Shown here: positions 1-5,868 of the stretch, one piece after another
Layout: each line of letters begins with the position of its first letter
Numbering within the stretch: position 1 is the stretch's first letter
Notes under the pieces: model-generated
Database searches by the model: none
Told to the model about the DNA's origin: nothing
What the model saw: the letters and a program-made list of their open reading frames with translations, nothing else
Program-made: the position numbers and the translations under genes
Source of the DNA: an uncultured Oscillibacter sp.
GTDB lineage: Bacteria; Bacillota; Clostridia; Oscillospirales; Oscillospiraceae
DNA length: 26,677 nt
Assembly: GCA_910579435.1 (NCBI GenBank)
Contig: CAJTVF010000037.1
Coordinates: 1-26,677, forward strand
Reading direction: 5' to 3'

Positions 1-34
1 CCTATCATCTTCTAATTCCTAACTTGGTAGAGTA

Positions 35-201
35 CTAGGCCTTGTTTGAAAATTGACGGAATGCCCAACGGTGAGAGATTTTTTCGCCAATCAAGGCAAA
101 TTTTCGCGGGCGGGCTGACGCCCGGCAAGAAAATTTAACGCAGAGTGGCGGAAAAAGATCCGCCGTTTTGGGCGTTTTGCCATTTTTCAAACAAGGCCTA
201 G
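35..201. mobile_element. CTAG-ended 167-bp palindromic MITE-like element (family B)
   Basis: The segment begins and ends with CTAG and has terminal inverted repeats: CTAGGCCTTGTTTGAAAA on the left matches its reverse complement on the right (184-201). The similarity continues imperfectly inward past 30 bp, so the whole unit can fold on itself. A second copy of its left end starts at 26627. It has no coding capacity. CTAG at both ends resembles the target duplication of some IS5-group elements, so a non-autonomous derivative of such an element is my inference. No transposase lies in the window. Confidence 0.75.
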
Positions 202-242
202 TGTAGCACATTTTTCCGGCGCTGTAAATATGGAATGGGGGA

Positions 243-271
243 TTGACAAAAAGGTGGACCTATGCTATGAT
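243..271 (+). promoter_or_regulatory. Sigma-A promoter of the purine/urate permease gene
   Basis: A perfect TTGACA at 243-248 is separated by 17 bp from TATGAT at 266-271. Transcription should start near 278, giving a leader of about 195 nt before the permease start codon. Confidence 0.8.
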
Positions 272-277
272 GATTAT

Positions 278-473
278 GCCAGAAGGCTGCAATGTTTGCT
301 GTTCCTGACTTATGAACAGCAAATTTTGTGGCTTTCTTTTTGCGTTTTGAGGGGGTGTACCGCCTGCTGGCCCAAGCCGGAGAGGAAGGAAGCGAGAAAC
401 CGGACCACAGGAGACCCCGCCATCATGCGGCGGCCCCGGCCCGCGGGGCACAGAAAACGAGGAGGAAAGAGAT
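278..473 (+). promoter_or_regulatory. Long structured 5' leader of the permease mRNA
   Basis: The predicted leader holds a perfect 10-bp stem (295-304 with 314-323, 9-nt loop) followed by a T-rich stretch (324-345). GC-rich inverted repeats follow close to the ribosome site at about 459-466 (AGGAGGAAAG). Such a leader before a purine permease could be a riboswitch or attenuator. I do not see the conserved loops of the classic purine riboswitch and cannot assign it to a known class. Confidence 0.4.
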
Positions 474-1925
474 ATGAGGAAAAACGAGACGGAAAAGAAA
501 ACCGCGGAGTACACCAGTCCCTATGACTTTCACGGGCGCATTCCCCTGCGCCAGGCCATCCCCCTGGGCATGCAGCATGTGCTGGCCATGTTCGTGGGAA
601 ACCTGACGCCGCTCATGATCATCTGCGGCGTCTGCGGCATCAGCAGCAGCGAGCCGGCGCTGTACGTCACCCTGCTCCAGAACGCCATGCTGGCGGCCGG
701 CCTTATCACCCTGATTCAGCTCTGGTCCATTGGGCCCGTGGGCGGACAGGTGCCTGTGATCATGGGCACCAGCTCCGGCTTCCTGGGGGTCATGAAGGGC
801 GTGGCCGCCAACCCCGCCATGGGCGGCGGCATCGTGGCCTACAGCGCCATCGTGGGCGCGGCCATGGTGGGCGGCGTATGCGAGGCGGCCCTGGGCTTTT
901 TTATCAAGCCCCTGCGGAAGTTTTTCCCGCCGGTGGTCACCGGCAGCGTGGTGCTGGCCATCGGGCTGAGCCTTATCAGCGTGGGGGTCAACTCCTTCGC
1001 CGGAGGCAGCGGGGCCAAGGACTTCGGCTCCGTACCCAATCTGCTGCTGGGCCTTCTGGTGCTGACGGTCATCGTGGTGCTGAAACACTTTACAAAAGGT
1101 ATTACATCCACTTCTTGTATCCTCTGCGGAATCATCGTGGGGTATATTGCGGCCTCCATCATGGGCGTGGTCATGCCCCATGAGCTGGTGGACGCGGAGG
1201 GCAGCGCCTTCACCGCCTCCTGGTACGTCAACTGGTCCAAGATCGCCGAGGCCAAGTGGTTCTCCGTTCCCCAGCTTCTGCCGGTGAAGCCCGCCTTCAA
1301 CCTCCACGCCATCCTCTCCATCCTGATCATGTTCCTGGTCACCGCCGTGGAGACCATCGGGGACATCTCCGGCTGCGTGGAGGGCGGCATGGGCCGGGAG
1401 GCCACCGCAAAGGAGCTCTCCGGCGGCGTGGTGTGCGACGGCGTGGGCTCCGTCATCTCCTCTCTGTTCTCCTCCCTGCCCACCACCTCCTTCTCCCAGA
1501 ACGTGGGCCTGGTGACCATGACCAAGGTGGTGAACCGGATGGCCCTGACCTGCGGAGCGGTGTTCCTGGTGCTGGCGGGGCTGAGCCCCAAGCTGGCGGC
1601 GGTCATTTCCATCATGCCTCAGAGCGTGCTGGGGGGCGCGGCGGTCATGATGTTCGCCTCCATCGCCGTGTCCGGCATCAAACTTCTGACCAAGTTCGGC
1701 ATCACCAACCGGGTGGTCACCATCGTGTCCATCGCCATGGGCCTGGGCTTTGGCCTGGGCGCCACCGCCGGGGCCCTGGCGGGCCTGCCGGAGCCGGTGC
1801 AGCTGGTGTTCGGCGGCTCCGGCATCGTGCCGGCGGCGGTGCTGGCCATCATCCTCAATATCGCCATCCCCAAGGAGCAGGAGGACCTGGACAACGAAGC
1901 CCGGGCCAATGGGACGGGGGCGTAA
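474..1925 (+). CDS. NCS2-family nucleobase permease (uric acid/xanthine type)
   Basis: This 483-residue polytopic membrane protein belongs to the NCS2/NAT nucleobase-cation symporter family, which imports xanthine, urate or uracil across the inner membrane. The family hallmarks are visible: the QH pair in the first membrane helix (34-35), the FFPPVVTG loop (150-157), the substrate-site glutamate in VETIGD (E293) and the NAT signature QNVGLVTMTK (342-351). The sequence is closer to the xanthine/urate branch than to uracil permeases, but the substrate cannot be fixed by eye. The ATG follows a strong AGGAGG. It stands alone as a single-gene unit behind its own promoter and leader, and convergent to the thioredoxin genes. 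Codons near 1085-1125 are locally AT-rich compared with the rest. Confidence 0.92.
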   Translation: MRKNETEKKTAEYTSPYDFHGRIPLRQAIPLGMQHVLAMFVGNLTPLMIICGVCGISSSEPALYVTLLQNAMLAAGLITLIQLWSIGPVGGQVPVIMGTSSGFLGVMKGVAANPAMGGGIVAYSAIVGAAMVGGVCEAALGFFIKPLRKFFPPVVTGSVVLAIGLSLISVGVNSFAGGSGAKDFGSVPNLLLGLLVLTVIVVLKHFTKGITSTSCILCGIIVGYIAASIMGVVMPHELVDAEGSAFTASWYVNWSKIAEAKWFSVPQLLPVKPAFNLHAILSILIMFLVTAVETIGDISGCVEGGMGREATAKELSGGVVCDGVGSVISSLFSSLPTTSFSQNVGLVTMTKVVNRMALTCGAVFLVLAGLSPKLAAVISIMPQSVLGGAAVMMFASIAVSGIKLLTKFGITNRVVTIVSIAMGLGFGLGATAGALAGLPEPVQLVFGGSGIVPAAVLAIILNIAIPKEQEDLDNEARANGTGA

Positions 1926-1955
1926 GGCCGCGCCAATGCTCTCCTGAAAACCTGA

Positions 1956-2117
1956 TATAGTGAACAAAGTTGAAAACGTGCAGATTTACGCCAGAAATTT
2001 TCGCTGGCAAGGAAGAAAATTGCAGGAATCCTGGCGGATTTCAAGATTTTCTGACGCAGATCAGCGGAAATTTATGGCGTAAAGATGTGCGCGGGGATTA
2101 AATCAGTGCTTCCTATA
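1956..2117. repeat. Chimeric repeat: end of hairpin family C joined to a family A element
   Basis: The first 27 bases (from 1956) match the reverse complement of the right end of the family C repeat at 24146-24172. From about 1979 to 2114 the sequence is instead a diverged copy of the CTAG-ended element at 26464-26630. It shares CGCCAGAAATTT, the AAGGAAGAAAAT block and the GTGCTTCC right end. The expected CTAG at the right end is degraded to CTATA. No coding capacity. Confidence 0.7.
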
Positions 2118-2125
2118 AACAGACA

Positions 2126-2153
2126 GCGCCCGGAATCTCTCGATTCCGGGCGC
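2126..2153. terminator. Bidirectional hairpin between permease and thioredoxin genes
   Basis: A perfect 12-bp stem GCGCCCGGAATC (2126-2137) pairs with 2142-2153 around a 4-nt loop. It lies between two convergent genes. The T-tails are weak on both sides (CTGCTTT on plus, TGTCTGTTTA on minus), so it is probably shared but not strongly canonical. Confidence 0.65.
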
Positions 2154-2176
2154 CTGCTTTCCGTGCGCTTCCGCCC

Positions 2177-2494
2177 TCAAAGGGCCTTGTCCAGCGCCTC
2201 CGTGTAGACGGCGGGAGGGAAGGCCCCGATCTTCCGGTCATACTCCCGGCCCTCCTTCAGGAAGACCACCGTGGGAATGTTCATCACGCCGAACCGCCGG
2301 GCCAGCTCCGGCTCCTCGTCCACGTCCACCTTGGCGACCAGCGCCTTGCCCTCGTACTGCGCCGCCAGGTCCTCCATCACGGGGCCCAGCATCTGGCAGG
2401 GCCCGCACCAGGGGGCCCAGAAATCCACCATGGCCAGGGGGGCCTCTCCCACCGCCGCGTCAAATTCCGCCGTCTTCAAATGCTTCAATGCCAT
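2177..2494 (-). CDS. trxA: Thioredoxin
   Basis: A 105-residue thioredoxin, the usual size. It has the redox centre W29-C30-G31-P32-C33 and the cis-proline P74 in NIPT. It reduces protein disulfides in the cytoplasm and is recharged by a thioredoxin reductase. The start is supported by AAAGGAGGAACATAAG just upstream. It is the second gene of a two-gene minus-strand operon, 29 bp after the reductase-like flavoprotein gene, which is its likely partner. Confidence 0.96.
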   Translation of the reverse strand: MALKHLKTAEFDAAVGEAPLAMVDFWAPWCGPCQMLGPVMEDLAAQYEGKALVAKVDVDEEPELARRFGVMNIPTVVFLKEGREYDRKIGAFPPAVYTEALDKAL

Positions 2495-2523
2495 CTTATG
2501 TTCCTCCTTTGTTTTCCTATTTC

Positions 2524-3333
2524 TTATTTCAGCGCCGCCGCGAAGGCGGCGGCCTTTTGTCCCGCGATCAAGCCCTCGCCCACGGCCTTGGACACCTGGA
2601 GGGGCCCGCCGGTGCAGTCTCCCGCCGCAAACACGCCGGGGAGGTTCGTGCGCAGCTCCCGGTCCACCGTGACGAAGCCGCCCTCCGCCGCCAGCCCCGG
2701 AAACAGGTCCCCCGGGGCCATGGCGGGCCGCAGGAGGAACACGCCCTCCACCGCCTCCTCCGCGCCGTCACAGCGCACGGCCTCCACCTTCTCCGCGCCC
2801 AGCACGGCGCAGTCCCGGGGCCTGTCGAAGTAGGCAACCTCACAGCCGACGCCCTCCAGGAACGCCGCCTCCTTCTTCGCCGAGGGGGTCCAGCCCAGGA
2901 CGGCCACCCGTTTTCCCCGGTAAAGCATGCCGTCGCACGTGGCGCAGTAGCTCACGCCCCGGCCCAGCAGCTCCGCCTCCCCGGGAAACTTCTTCCCCCG
3001 GGCCGCGCCGGCCGCCAGCACCACCGCCTTCGCCTGGGCCATGGTATTGCCGACGCTCACATACCAGTCCTCCCCGGACCGCAGGGCGCTGAGGGCCTTT
3101 CCCTCCTGAAACTCCGCCCCGGCGGCCTCCGCGTGGCGGCGGAAGGCCGTCAGCAGTTCCGCCCCGGAGACGCCGGGAAGGCCCAGGTAGTTGTCCACCC
3201 GTTCCGCTTTCCAGAGGGGATTTTCCTCCAGGGGATTGGAAACCACCAGAACCGTCCTCCCGCGGGCCCGGACGTTCTGGGCCGCCGACAGGCCCGCCGG
3301 GCCGCCGCCCACGACCATCACATCATACGTCAC
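2524..3333 (-). CDS. Thioredoxin reductase-like flavoprotein, probably not NADPH-dependent
   Basis: A 269-residue two-dinucleotide-domain flavoprotein of the thioredoxin reductase family. Visible are the FAD-binding GGGPAG (9-14), the redox-active C130-A-T-C133, and the C-terminal FAD motif GVFAAGDC (233-240). Ordinary TrxB is about 310 residues. Here the second domain is short. Where NADPH-type enzymes have GGGDSA it reads GWTPSA (147-152), and the arginine-rich HRR motif that holds the 2'-phosphate is replaced by FDRPRD. This resembles the pyridine-nucleotide-independent, ferredoxin-linked reductases described in clostridia, which is an inference. The start is GTG at 3333, chosen because GGAAGGAGG precedes it by 7 nt. 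It is the first gene of an operon with trxA. Confidence 0.88.
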   Translation of the reverse strand: MTYDVMVVGGGPAGLSAAQNVRARGRTVLVVSNPLEENPLWKAERVDNYLGLPGVSGAELLTAFRRHAEAAGAEFQEGKALSALRSGEDWYVSVGNTMAQAKAVVLAAGAARGKKFPGEAELLGRGVSYCATCDGMLYRGKRVAVLGWTPSAKKEAAFLEGVGCEVAYFDRPRDCAVLGAEKVEAVRCDGAEEAVEGVFLLRPAMAPGDLFPGLAAEGGFVTVDRELRTNLPGVFAAGDCTGGPLQVSKAVGEGLIAGQKAAAFAAALK

Positions 3334-3436
3334 AGCGCCGCCTCCTTCCGCCTATAGTCTTTCCTATCTATCCTATCACAGTTCTGGTAAATTTTATAGG
3401 TGTTTTTGCAACAAAATTTTTGGGCCCGCTTCAAAC

Positions 3437-3473
3437 AAAAAATATCCCGGCCCTCAGTTGCTTTTGGGCCGGG
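3437..3473 (-). terminator. Hairpin plus T-run on the minus strand upstream of the flavoprotein gene
   Basis: CCCGGCCC (3446-3453) pairs with GGGCCGGG (3466-3473) around a 12-nt loop. Read on the minus strand it is followed by ATATTTTTTG, a good intrinsic terminator form. It stops any minus-strand transcript coming from the rpe leader region before the thioredoxin operon. It overlaps the plus-strand rpe promoter. Confidence 0.55.
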
Positions 3474-3486
3474 AATTTGATACACT
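3458..3486 (+). promoter_or_regulatory. Probable sigma-A promoter of rpe
   Basis: TTGCTT (3458-3463), a 17-bp spacer and TACACT (3481-3486). The start would be near 3493, leaving a leader of about 210 nt before rpe. The -35 lies inside the loop of the hairpin at 3446-3473. Confidence 0.55.
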
Positions 3487-3701
3487 AGGGGAGAACCAGC
3501 CCCCGGACGCGGCGTCCGGGAGGCCGGCTCCCTATATTCAAAAAAGCGGCGGCGCCGGACCCAGGGGCGGACGCTGCGCGGAGTTGGGGGCGTCTCGGCC
3601 GCTCAAGCCATACTATGCGCCGCCGGGACCTCCCGCCACCGGGCCTGGACGCCCTGTCCCGGCCCTTCCGCCGCCGAACCGACAGAAAAGAGGGGCTTTT
3701 C
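3487..3701 (+). promoter_or_regulatory. Structured GC-rich leader of rpe, class not recognised
   Basis: This stretch has no convincing gene. It begins with a long hairpin (about 3489-3532) whose outer stem pairs GGGAG with CTCCC and whose inner stem pairs CCCGGAC with GTCCGGG. A second GC-rich inverted region lies around 3544-3600. An upstream in-frame extension of rpe runs through part of it but looks non-coding: it is Pro/Arg-rich and has no ribosome site. Confidence 0.4.
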
Positions 3702-4352
3702 ATGATTAAAATTGCGCCGTCCATCCTCTCCGCCGATTTTGCGAATCTGGAGCGGGACATTCAACGCATCGCCGCCGCCGATTACGTCCACGTGGACGTG
3801 ATGGACGGGATCTTTGTCCCCAACATCACCATTGGCGTCCCGGTGGTGAAGTCCATCCGCCCCACCACCGAGCTGCCCCTGGACGTACACCTGATGATTA
3901 CCCAGCCCGTGCGCTACGTGGAGCAGTTCTGCGACGCGGGGGCGGACCTGGTGACGGTCCATGTGGAGGCGGACAGCGGGGAAAATATCCACGCGGCCAT
4001 TGACAGGATTCACGCCAAGGGCAAGCGGGCCGGGATCGTGCTGAAGCCCAAGACCCCGGCGGAGGCGGCGCTGCCGTACCTCACGAAGGTGGAGCTGATT
4101 TTGGTGATGACGGTGGAGCCGGGCTTTGGCGGGCAGAAGTTCATGGCGGATATGATGCCGAAGGTTTCCGCCCTGCGGAAGCTCATTGATGAGAAGAATC
4201 CCGGCTGTGAGCTGGAGGTGGATGGCGGCGTGGCGCCGGACACCTGCCGGACCTGCATTGATGCAGGGGCCAATGTGCTGGTGGCGGGGAGTGCGGTTTA
4301 TCAGGCCGCTGATATTCCGGCGAGGATTGCGGAGCTGAGGGGGGCCGTCTGA
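3702..4352 (+). CDS. rpe: Ribulose-phosphate 3-epimerase
   Basis: A 216-residue TIM-barrel enzyme that interconverts ribulose 5-phosphate and xylulose 5-phosphate in the pentose phosphate pathway. Family features are MIKIAPSILSADF at the N-terminus, the metal and catalytic set H30, D32, H63 and D174 (in EVDGG), the phosphate loop GFGGQKF (141-147), and VAGSAVY near the end. An in-frame upstream extension to 3615 is rejected. The ATG at 3702 starts the conserved sequence, gives the usual family length and follows AGAGGGGC. It appears monocistronic. Its stop codon is followed within 3 bp by a large repeat. Confidence 0.95.
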   Translation: MIKIAPSILSADFANLERDIQRIAAADYVHVDVMDGIFVPNITIGVPVVKSIRPTTELPLDVHLMITQPVRYVEQFCDAGADLVTVHVEADSGENIHAAIDRIHAKGKRAGIVLKPKTPAEAALPYLTKVELILVMTVEPGFGGQKFMADMMPKVSALRKLIDEKNPGCELEVDGGVAPDTCRTCIDAGANVLVAGSAVYQAADIPARIAELRGAV

Positions 4353-4354
4353 TG

Positions 4355-4485
4355 CCCGCCCTGGCGGGCGGGGAAGTCAACAGCCATGAAGATGGCTGGT
4401 CCTTTGCACCCCCCATTTTCTCTTTTTCTTCCAGAAGAAAAAGAGAAAACGGGCCGTGCACGGTCCAAAAGAGAAAAAGAAGTAA
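4355..4485. repeat. Dispersed hairpin repeat, family D, copy 1 (inverted relative to copy 2)
   Basis: A stretch of about 130 bp right after the rpe stop that recurs in the opposite orientation at 5698-5830. It starts with CCCGCC-CT-GGCGGG and contains a 16-bp perfect stem of TTTTCTCTTTTTCTTC (4416-4431) with 4434-4449 around CA, then the palindrome CCGTGCACGG. It may act as the rpe terminator. No coding capacity. Confidence 0.8.
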
Positions 4486-4512
4486 TGCGGGGGTTTTGAG
4501 GGGGCGCTTGCT

Positions 4513-4767
4513 TTAGAGGCGGCCTAGTCCTATCCCCATTGAGAGGCCGCAGCAAAAGACGGCTTCCTTTTCTAATTCTTCGGCATTTCTCTCCCGGGCC
4601 AGGAGGGCGGTCAAGTCTCGGTCTTGTTCCGCTGTCAGCGTGGAGCGGAAGGCTCTCCACTCTGCCTCTAAATCATACGTGGCCCGGCGGTATTCCCAGG
4701 TTTCCAAATACGGCGCAATCCTCTGCTCCTGGGCATATTCGTAGAGTGCGTCGAGAAATCCTTCCAT
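4513..4767 (-). CDS. Small hypothetical acidic protein (84 aa)
   Basis: An 84-residue, mostly alpha-helical, charged protein with no membrane segment or cysteine motif. It has a central EYRRATYDLEAEW and STLTAEQDRDL stretch and ends in GLSMGIGLGRL. I do not recognise a functional family; it looks like small helical proteins carried by clostridial accessory regions. The ATG at 4767 is chosen over the upstream TTG at 4785 because AAAGGAGC sits 7 nt before it, inside the longer frame. It is divergent from the XRE regulator, with 149 bp of AT-rich DNA between them, so the regulator may control both. Confidence 0.7.
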   Translation of the reverse strand: MEGFLDALYEYAQEQRIAPYLETWEYRRATYDLEAEWRAFRSTLTAEQDRDLTALLARERNAEELEKEAVFCCGLSMGIGLGRL

Positions 4768-4833
4768 AAAATCAGCTCCTTTCAAACCAAAGCCTCTGAT
4801 TGATTTCAGTCAGTCATTTTCTCTCGCAAAGAT

Positions 4834-4865
4834 ATAGACGAATTTTTATAGATATTTTTGTCTAT
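4834..4865. promoter_or_regulatory. Inverted repeat in the divergent promoter region (candidate operator)
   Basis: ATAGAC (4834-4839) and GTCTAT (4860-4865) face each other across 20 bp of AT-rich sequence between the small hypothetical gene and the XRE-type regulator. The location fits autoregulation by the regulator. No clean promoter hexamers could be fixed in this AT-rich gap. Confidence 0.35.
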
Positions 4866-4916
4866 TTAAATTATACATTATTTCAATTTCCCTTGTCAAG
4901 CCTCTGGAGGAATAAA

Positions 4917-5144
4917 ATGGAGCAATTGGCGAAAAATCTACTGGCTTTGCGCAAGGCTAAAAAATTGTCCCGAGAAAAGGTATCCAGGGTACTTGAGCTT
5001 TCCGCCAAAACCTATGAACGCTATGAAAAAAACGAAGGGGAACCTACGGCCCCTACTCTGGTGATACTCGCTGACCTCTATGGTGTCACTCTGGACCAAT
5101 TAGTGGGCCGCGCACCGCTGCCTCTGGCGGAAGAGGAGCGGTGA
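4917..5144 (+). CDS. XRE-family helix-turn-helix regulator (75 aa)
   Basis: A 75-residue DNA-binding protein consisting of almost nothing but one Cro/C1-type HTH. It reads LLALRKAKKLSREKVSRVLELS (helices 1-2), then KTYERYEKNEGEPTAPTLVILADLYGVTLDQLVG. This matches the classic pattern of sequence-specific repressors of phage and accessory genes. The start follows CTGGAGG with good spacing. The DNA is less GC-rich than its surroundings, which suggests acquisition. A tiny hydrophobic peptide gene begins 116 bp downstream behind its own promoter, so the two are probably separate units. Confidence 0.88.
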   Translation: MEQLAKNLLALRKAKKLSREKVSRVLELSAKTYERYEKNEGEPTAPTLVILADLYGVTLDQLVGRAPLPLAEEER

Positions 5145-5166
5145 TGGAAAAGGCGGTCATACTCCT

Positions 5167-5195
5167 TTGACAAAATACGGCGAATCTGGTAAGAT
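5167..5195 (+). promoter_or_regulatory. Sigma-A promoter for the 31-codon peptide gene
   Basis: TTGACA (5167-5172), 17 bp, TAAGAT (5190-5195). The start should be near 5202, 60 nt before the peptide ATG. The promoter and first transcribed bases are repeated in inverted orientation at 5402-5474. Confidence 0.8.
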
Positions 5196-5260
5196 TTAAA
5201 CGGAAGAGCGCTGTTACATAACAGGCGGTCAGTCACTCCCTGAGAAAGGGGGTGAAGCTG

Positions 5261-5356
5261 ATGGGAAACGAGCGCTGGGCGAAAGCCCTGCGTTACGCGG
5301 TATCGTTCGCGGCGGCTTTGCTGCTGCTGGCATACTTAGCCCCAAAAGCGTGTTGA
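5261..5356 (+). CDS. 31-aa hydrophobic peptide, candidate type I toxin
   Basis: A 31-codon ORF starting MGNERWAKALRY with one hydrophobic helix (about residues 13-27, rich in A and L) and a short APKAC tail. It follows an exceptionally strong ribosome site, GAAAGGGGGTGAAGCTG, of the kind seen before small membrane toxins in Firmicutes. Its stop codon TGA lies inside a hairpin (5352-5384). An opposing strong promoter lies at 5447-5474, and the 5' region is duplicated in inverted orientation at the 3' side. This is the layout of Fst/par or TxpA-like type I toxin-antitoxin loci. The toxin role is inferred from architecture, since I do not recognise the peptide sequence itself. Confidence 0.65.
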   Translation: MGNERWAKALRYAVSFAAALLLLAYLAPKAC

Positions 5357-5440
5357 CCGTCCGGATGGTCCCCGAACGGTCAACTTGGTGAAAACTAGGT
5401 TGTCAATAATGGGCTGACCGCCGTGTGACAGCGCCTTCCC
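5350..5440 (-). ncRNA. Candidate antisense antitoxin RNA opposite the peptide gene's 3' end
   Basis: A minus-strand transcript from the promoter at 5447-5474 would start near 5440, run towards the peptide gene and meet the hairpin over its stop codon. Its first bases (GCGCTGT...GGCGGTCAG) repeat those of the peptide mRNA. The end is uncertain: after the hairpin the minus strand has only ACGCTTTTGG, a weak T-tail, so it could extend further into the ORF. Confidence 0.5.
5352..5384. terminator. Hairpin overlapping the stop codon of the 31-aa peptide gene
   Basis: GTTGACCGT (5352-5360) pairs with ACGGTCAAC (5376-5384), extended by three inner pairs. It contains the TGA stop. It is placed where two convergent transcripts would meet. 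Neither side has a strong T-tract, so it may serve as a pairing or kissing structure as well as a weak terminator. Confidence 0.5.
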
Positions 5441-5446
5441 ATGTTT

Positions 5447-5474
5447 ATTATACCAAACCGGGCCGTTTTGTCAA
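5447..5474 (-). promoter_or_regulatory. Strong sigma-A promoter opposing the 31-aa peptide gene
   Basis: On the minus strand TTGACA (5474-5469), a 16-bp spacer and a perfect TATAAT (5452-5447). No minus-strand ORF with a ribosome site follows, so it should drive a non-coding RNA. Confidence 0.75.
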
Positions 5475-5697
5475 GCGGCGTTCTACCGGCAAAGGGGAGA
5501 ACCCCCCAGGGAATGACCTGACCAAGGGGTCAGGCTCCACAGGCCAGCACCAGGCCAGCGGCAGCGGAAAGCGGCGCTGGTCCATTCGATAAGCTCCAAA
5601 ACCCCCGCCCGCACCACGCCGCGGCCCGAAGACTTGCATAAAAAGCCGGAAGCACATCTTGCGCGTCCCCCCGTCTCCCGTCCCCCCCGCAGGGACG
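5475..5697. other. Intergenic stretch without a recognisable gene
   Basis: GC-rich DNA holding one small hairpin (CCTGACC 5517-5523 with GGTCAGG 5528-5534). No ORF with a ribosome site, and no tRNA- or SRP-RNA-like core, was seen. Confidence 0.5.
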
Positions 5698-5830
5698 TTA
5701 CTTCTTTTTCTCTTTTGGACCGTGCACGGCCCGTTTTCTCTTTTTCTTCCGGAAGAAAAAGAGAAAATGGGGGGTGCAAAGAACCCGCCATCTTCATGGC
5801 TAAATTCCTCCCCGCCCGTCAGGGCGGGTA
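5698..5830. repeat. Dispersed hairpin repeat, family D, copy 2
   Basis: The inverted partner of 4355-4485. It contains a perfect 34-bp palindrome (5734-5767) whose half is TTTTCTCTTTTTCTTCC, preceded by the palindromic CCGTGCACGG, and it ends in a GGGCGGG-type hairpin. The two copies bracket a segment of about 1.2 kb carrying the small hypothetical gene, the XRE regulator and the peptide module. Copy 2 ends about 40 bp before the recR start. Confidence 0.8.
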
Positions 5831-5868
5831 AAATCCCCCCTGACAGGGGAAAAAAGGAGCCCCCCTCT

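Noticed and set aside
35..201. Complete insertion sequence
   Set aside because: Only 167 bp with inverted ends and no transposase frame, so at most a non-autonomous element.
278..473. Classic purine riboswitch in the permease leader
   Set aside because: The conserved purine aptamer core and loop-loop sequences are not visible, so only an unassigned leader is reported.
423..1967. Long minus-strand open frame opposite the permease gene
   Set aside because: It is a mirror of the GC-rich permease coding strand: His/Gly/Gln-rich composition, no domains and no ribosome site.
3615..3701. N-terminal extension of rpe by 29 codons
   Set aside because: No ribosome site, Pro/Arg-rich and absent from the family; the ATG at 3702 starts the conserved sequence.
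5475..5697. SRP RNA or tRNA gene upstream of recR
   Set aside because: The conserved SRP Alu/S-domain core (GGAAGGAAGC-type) and a cloverleaf are missing; only one short hairpin is present.
5659..5868. N-terminal extension of recR
   Set aside because: It translates the family D repeat; the ATG at 5869 has a ribosome site and gives the family length.
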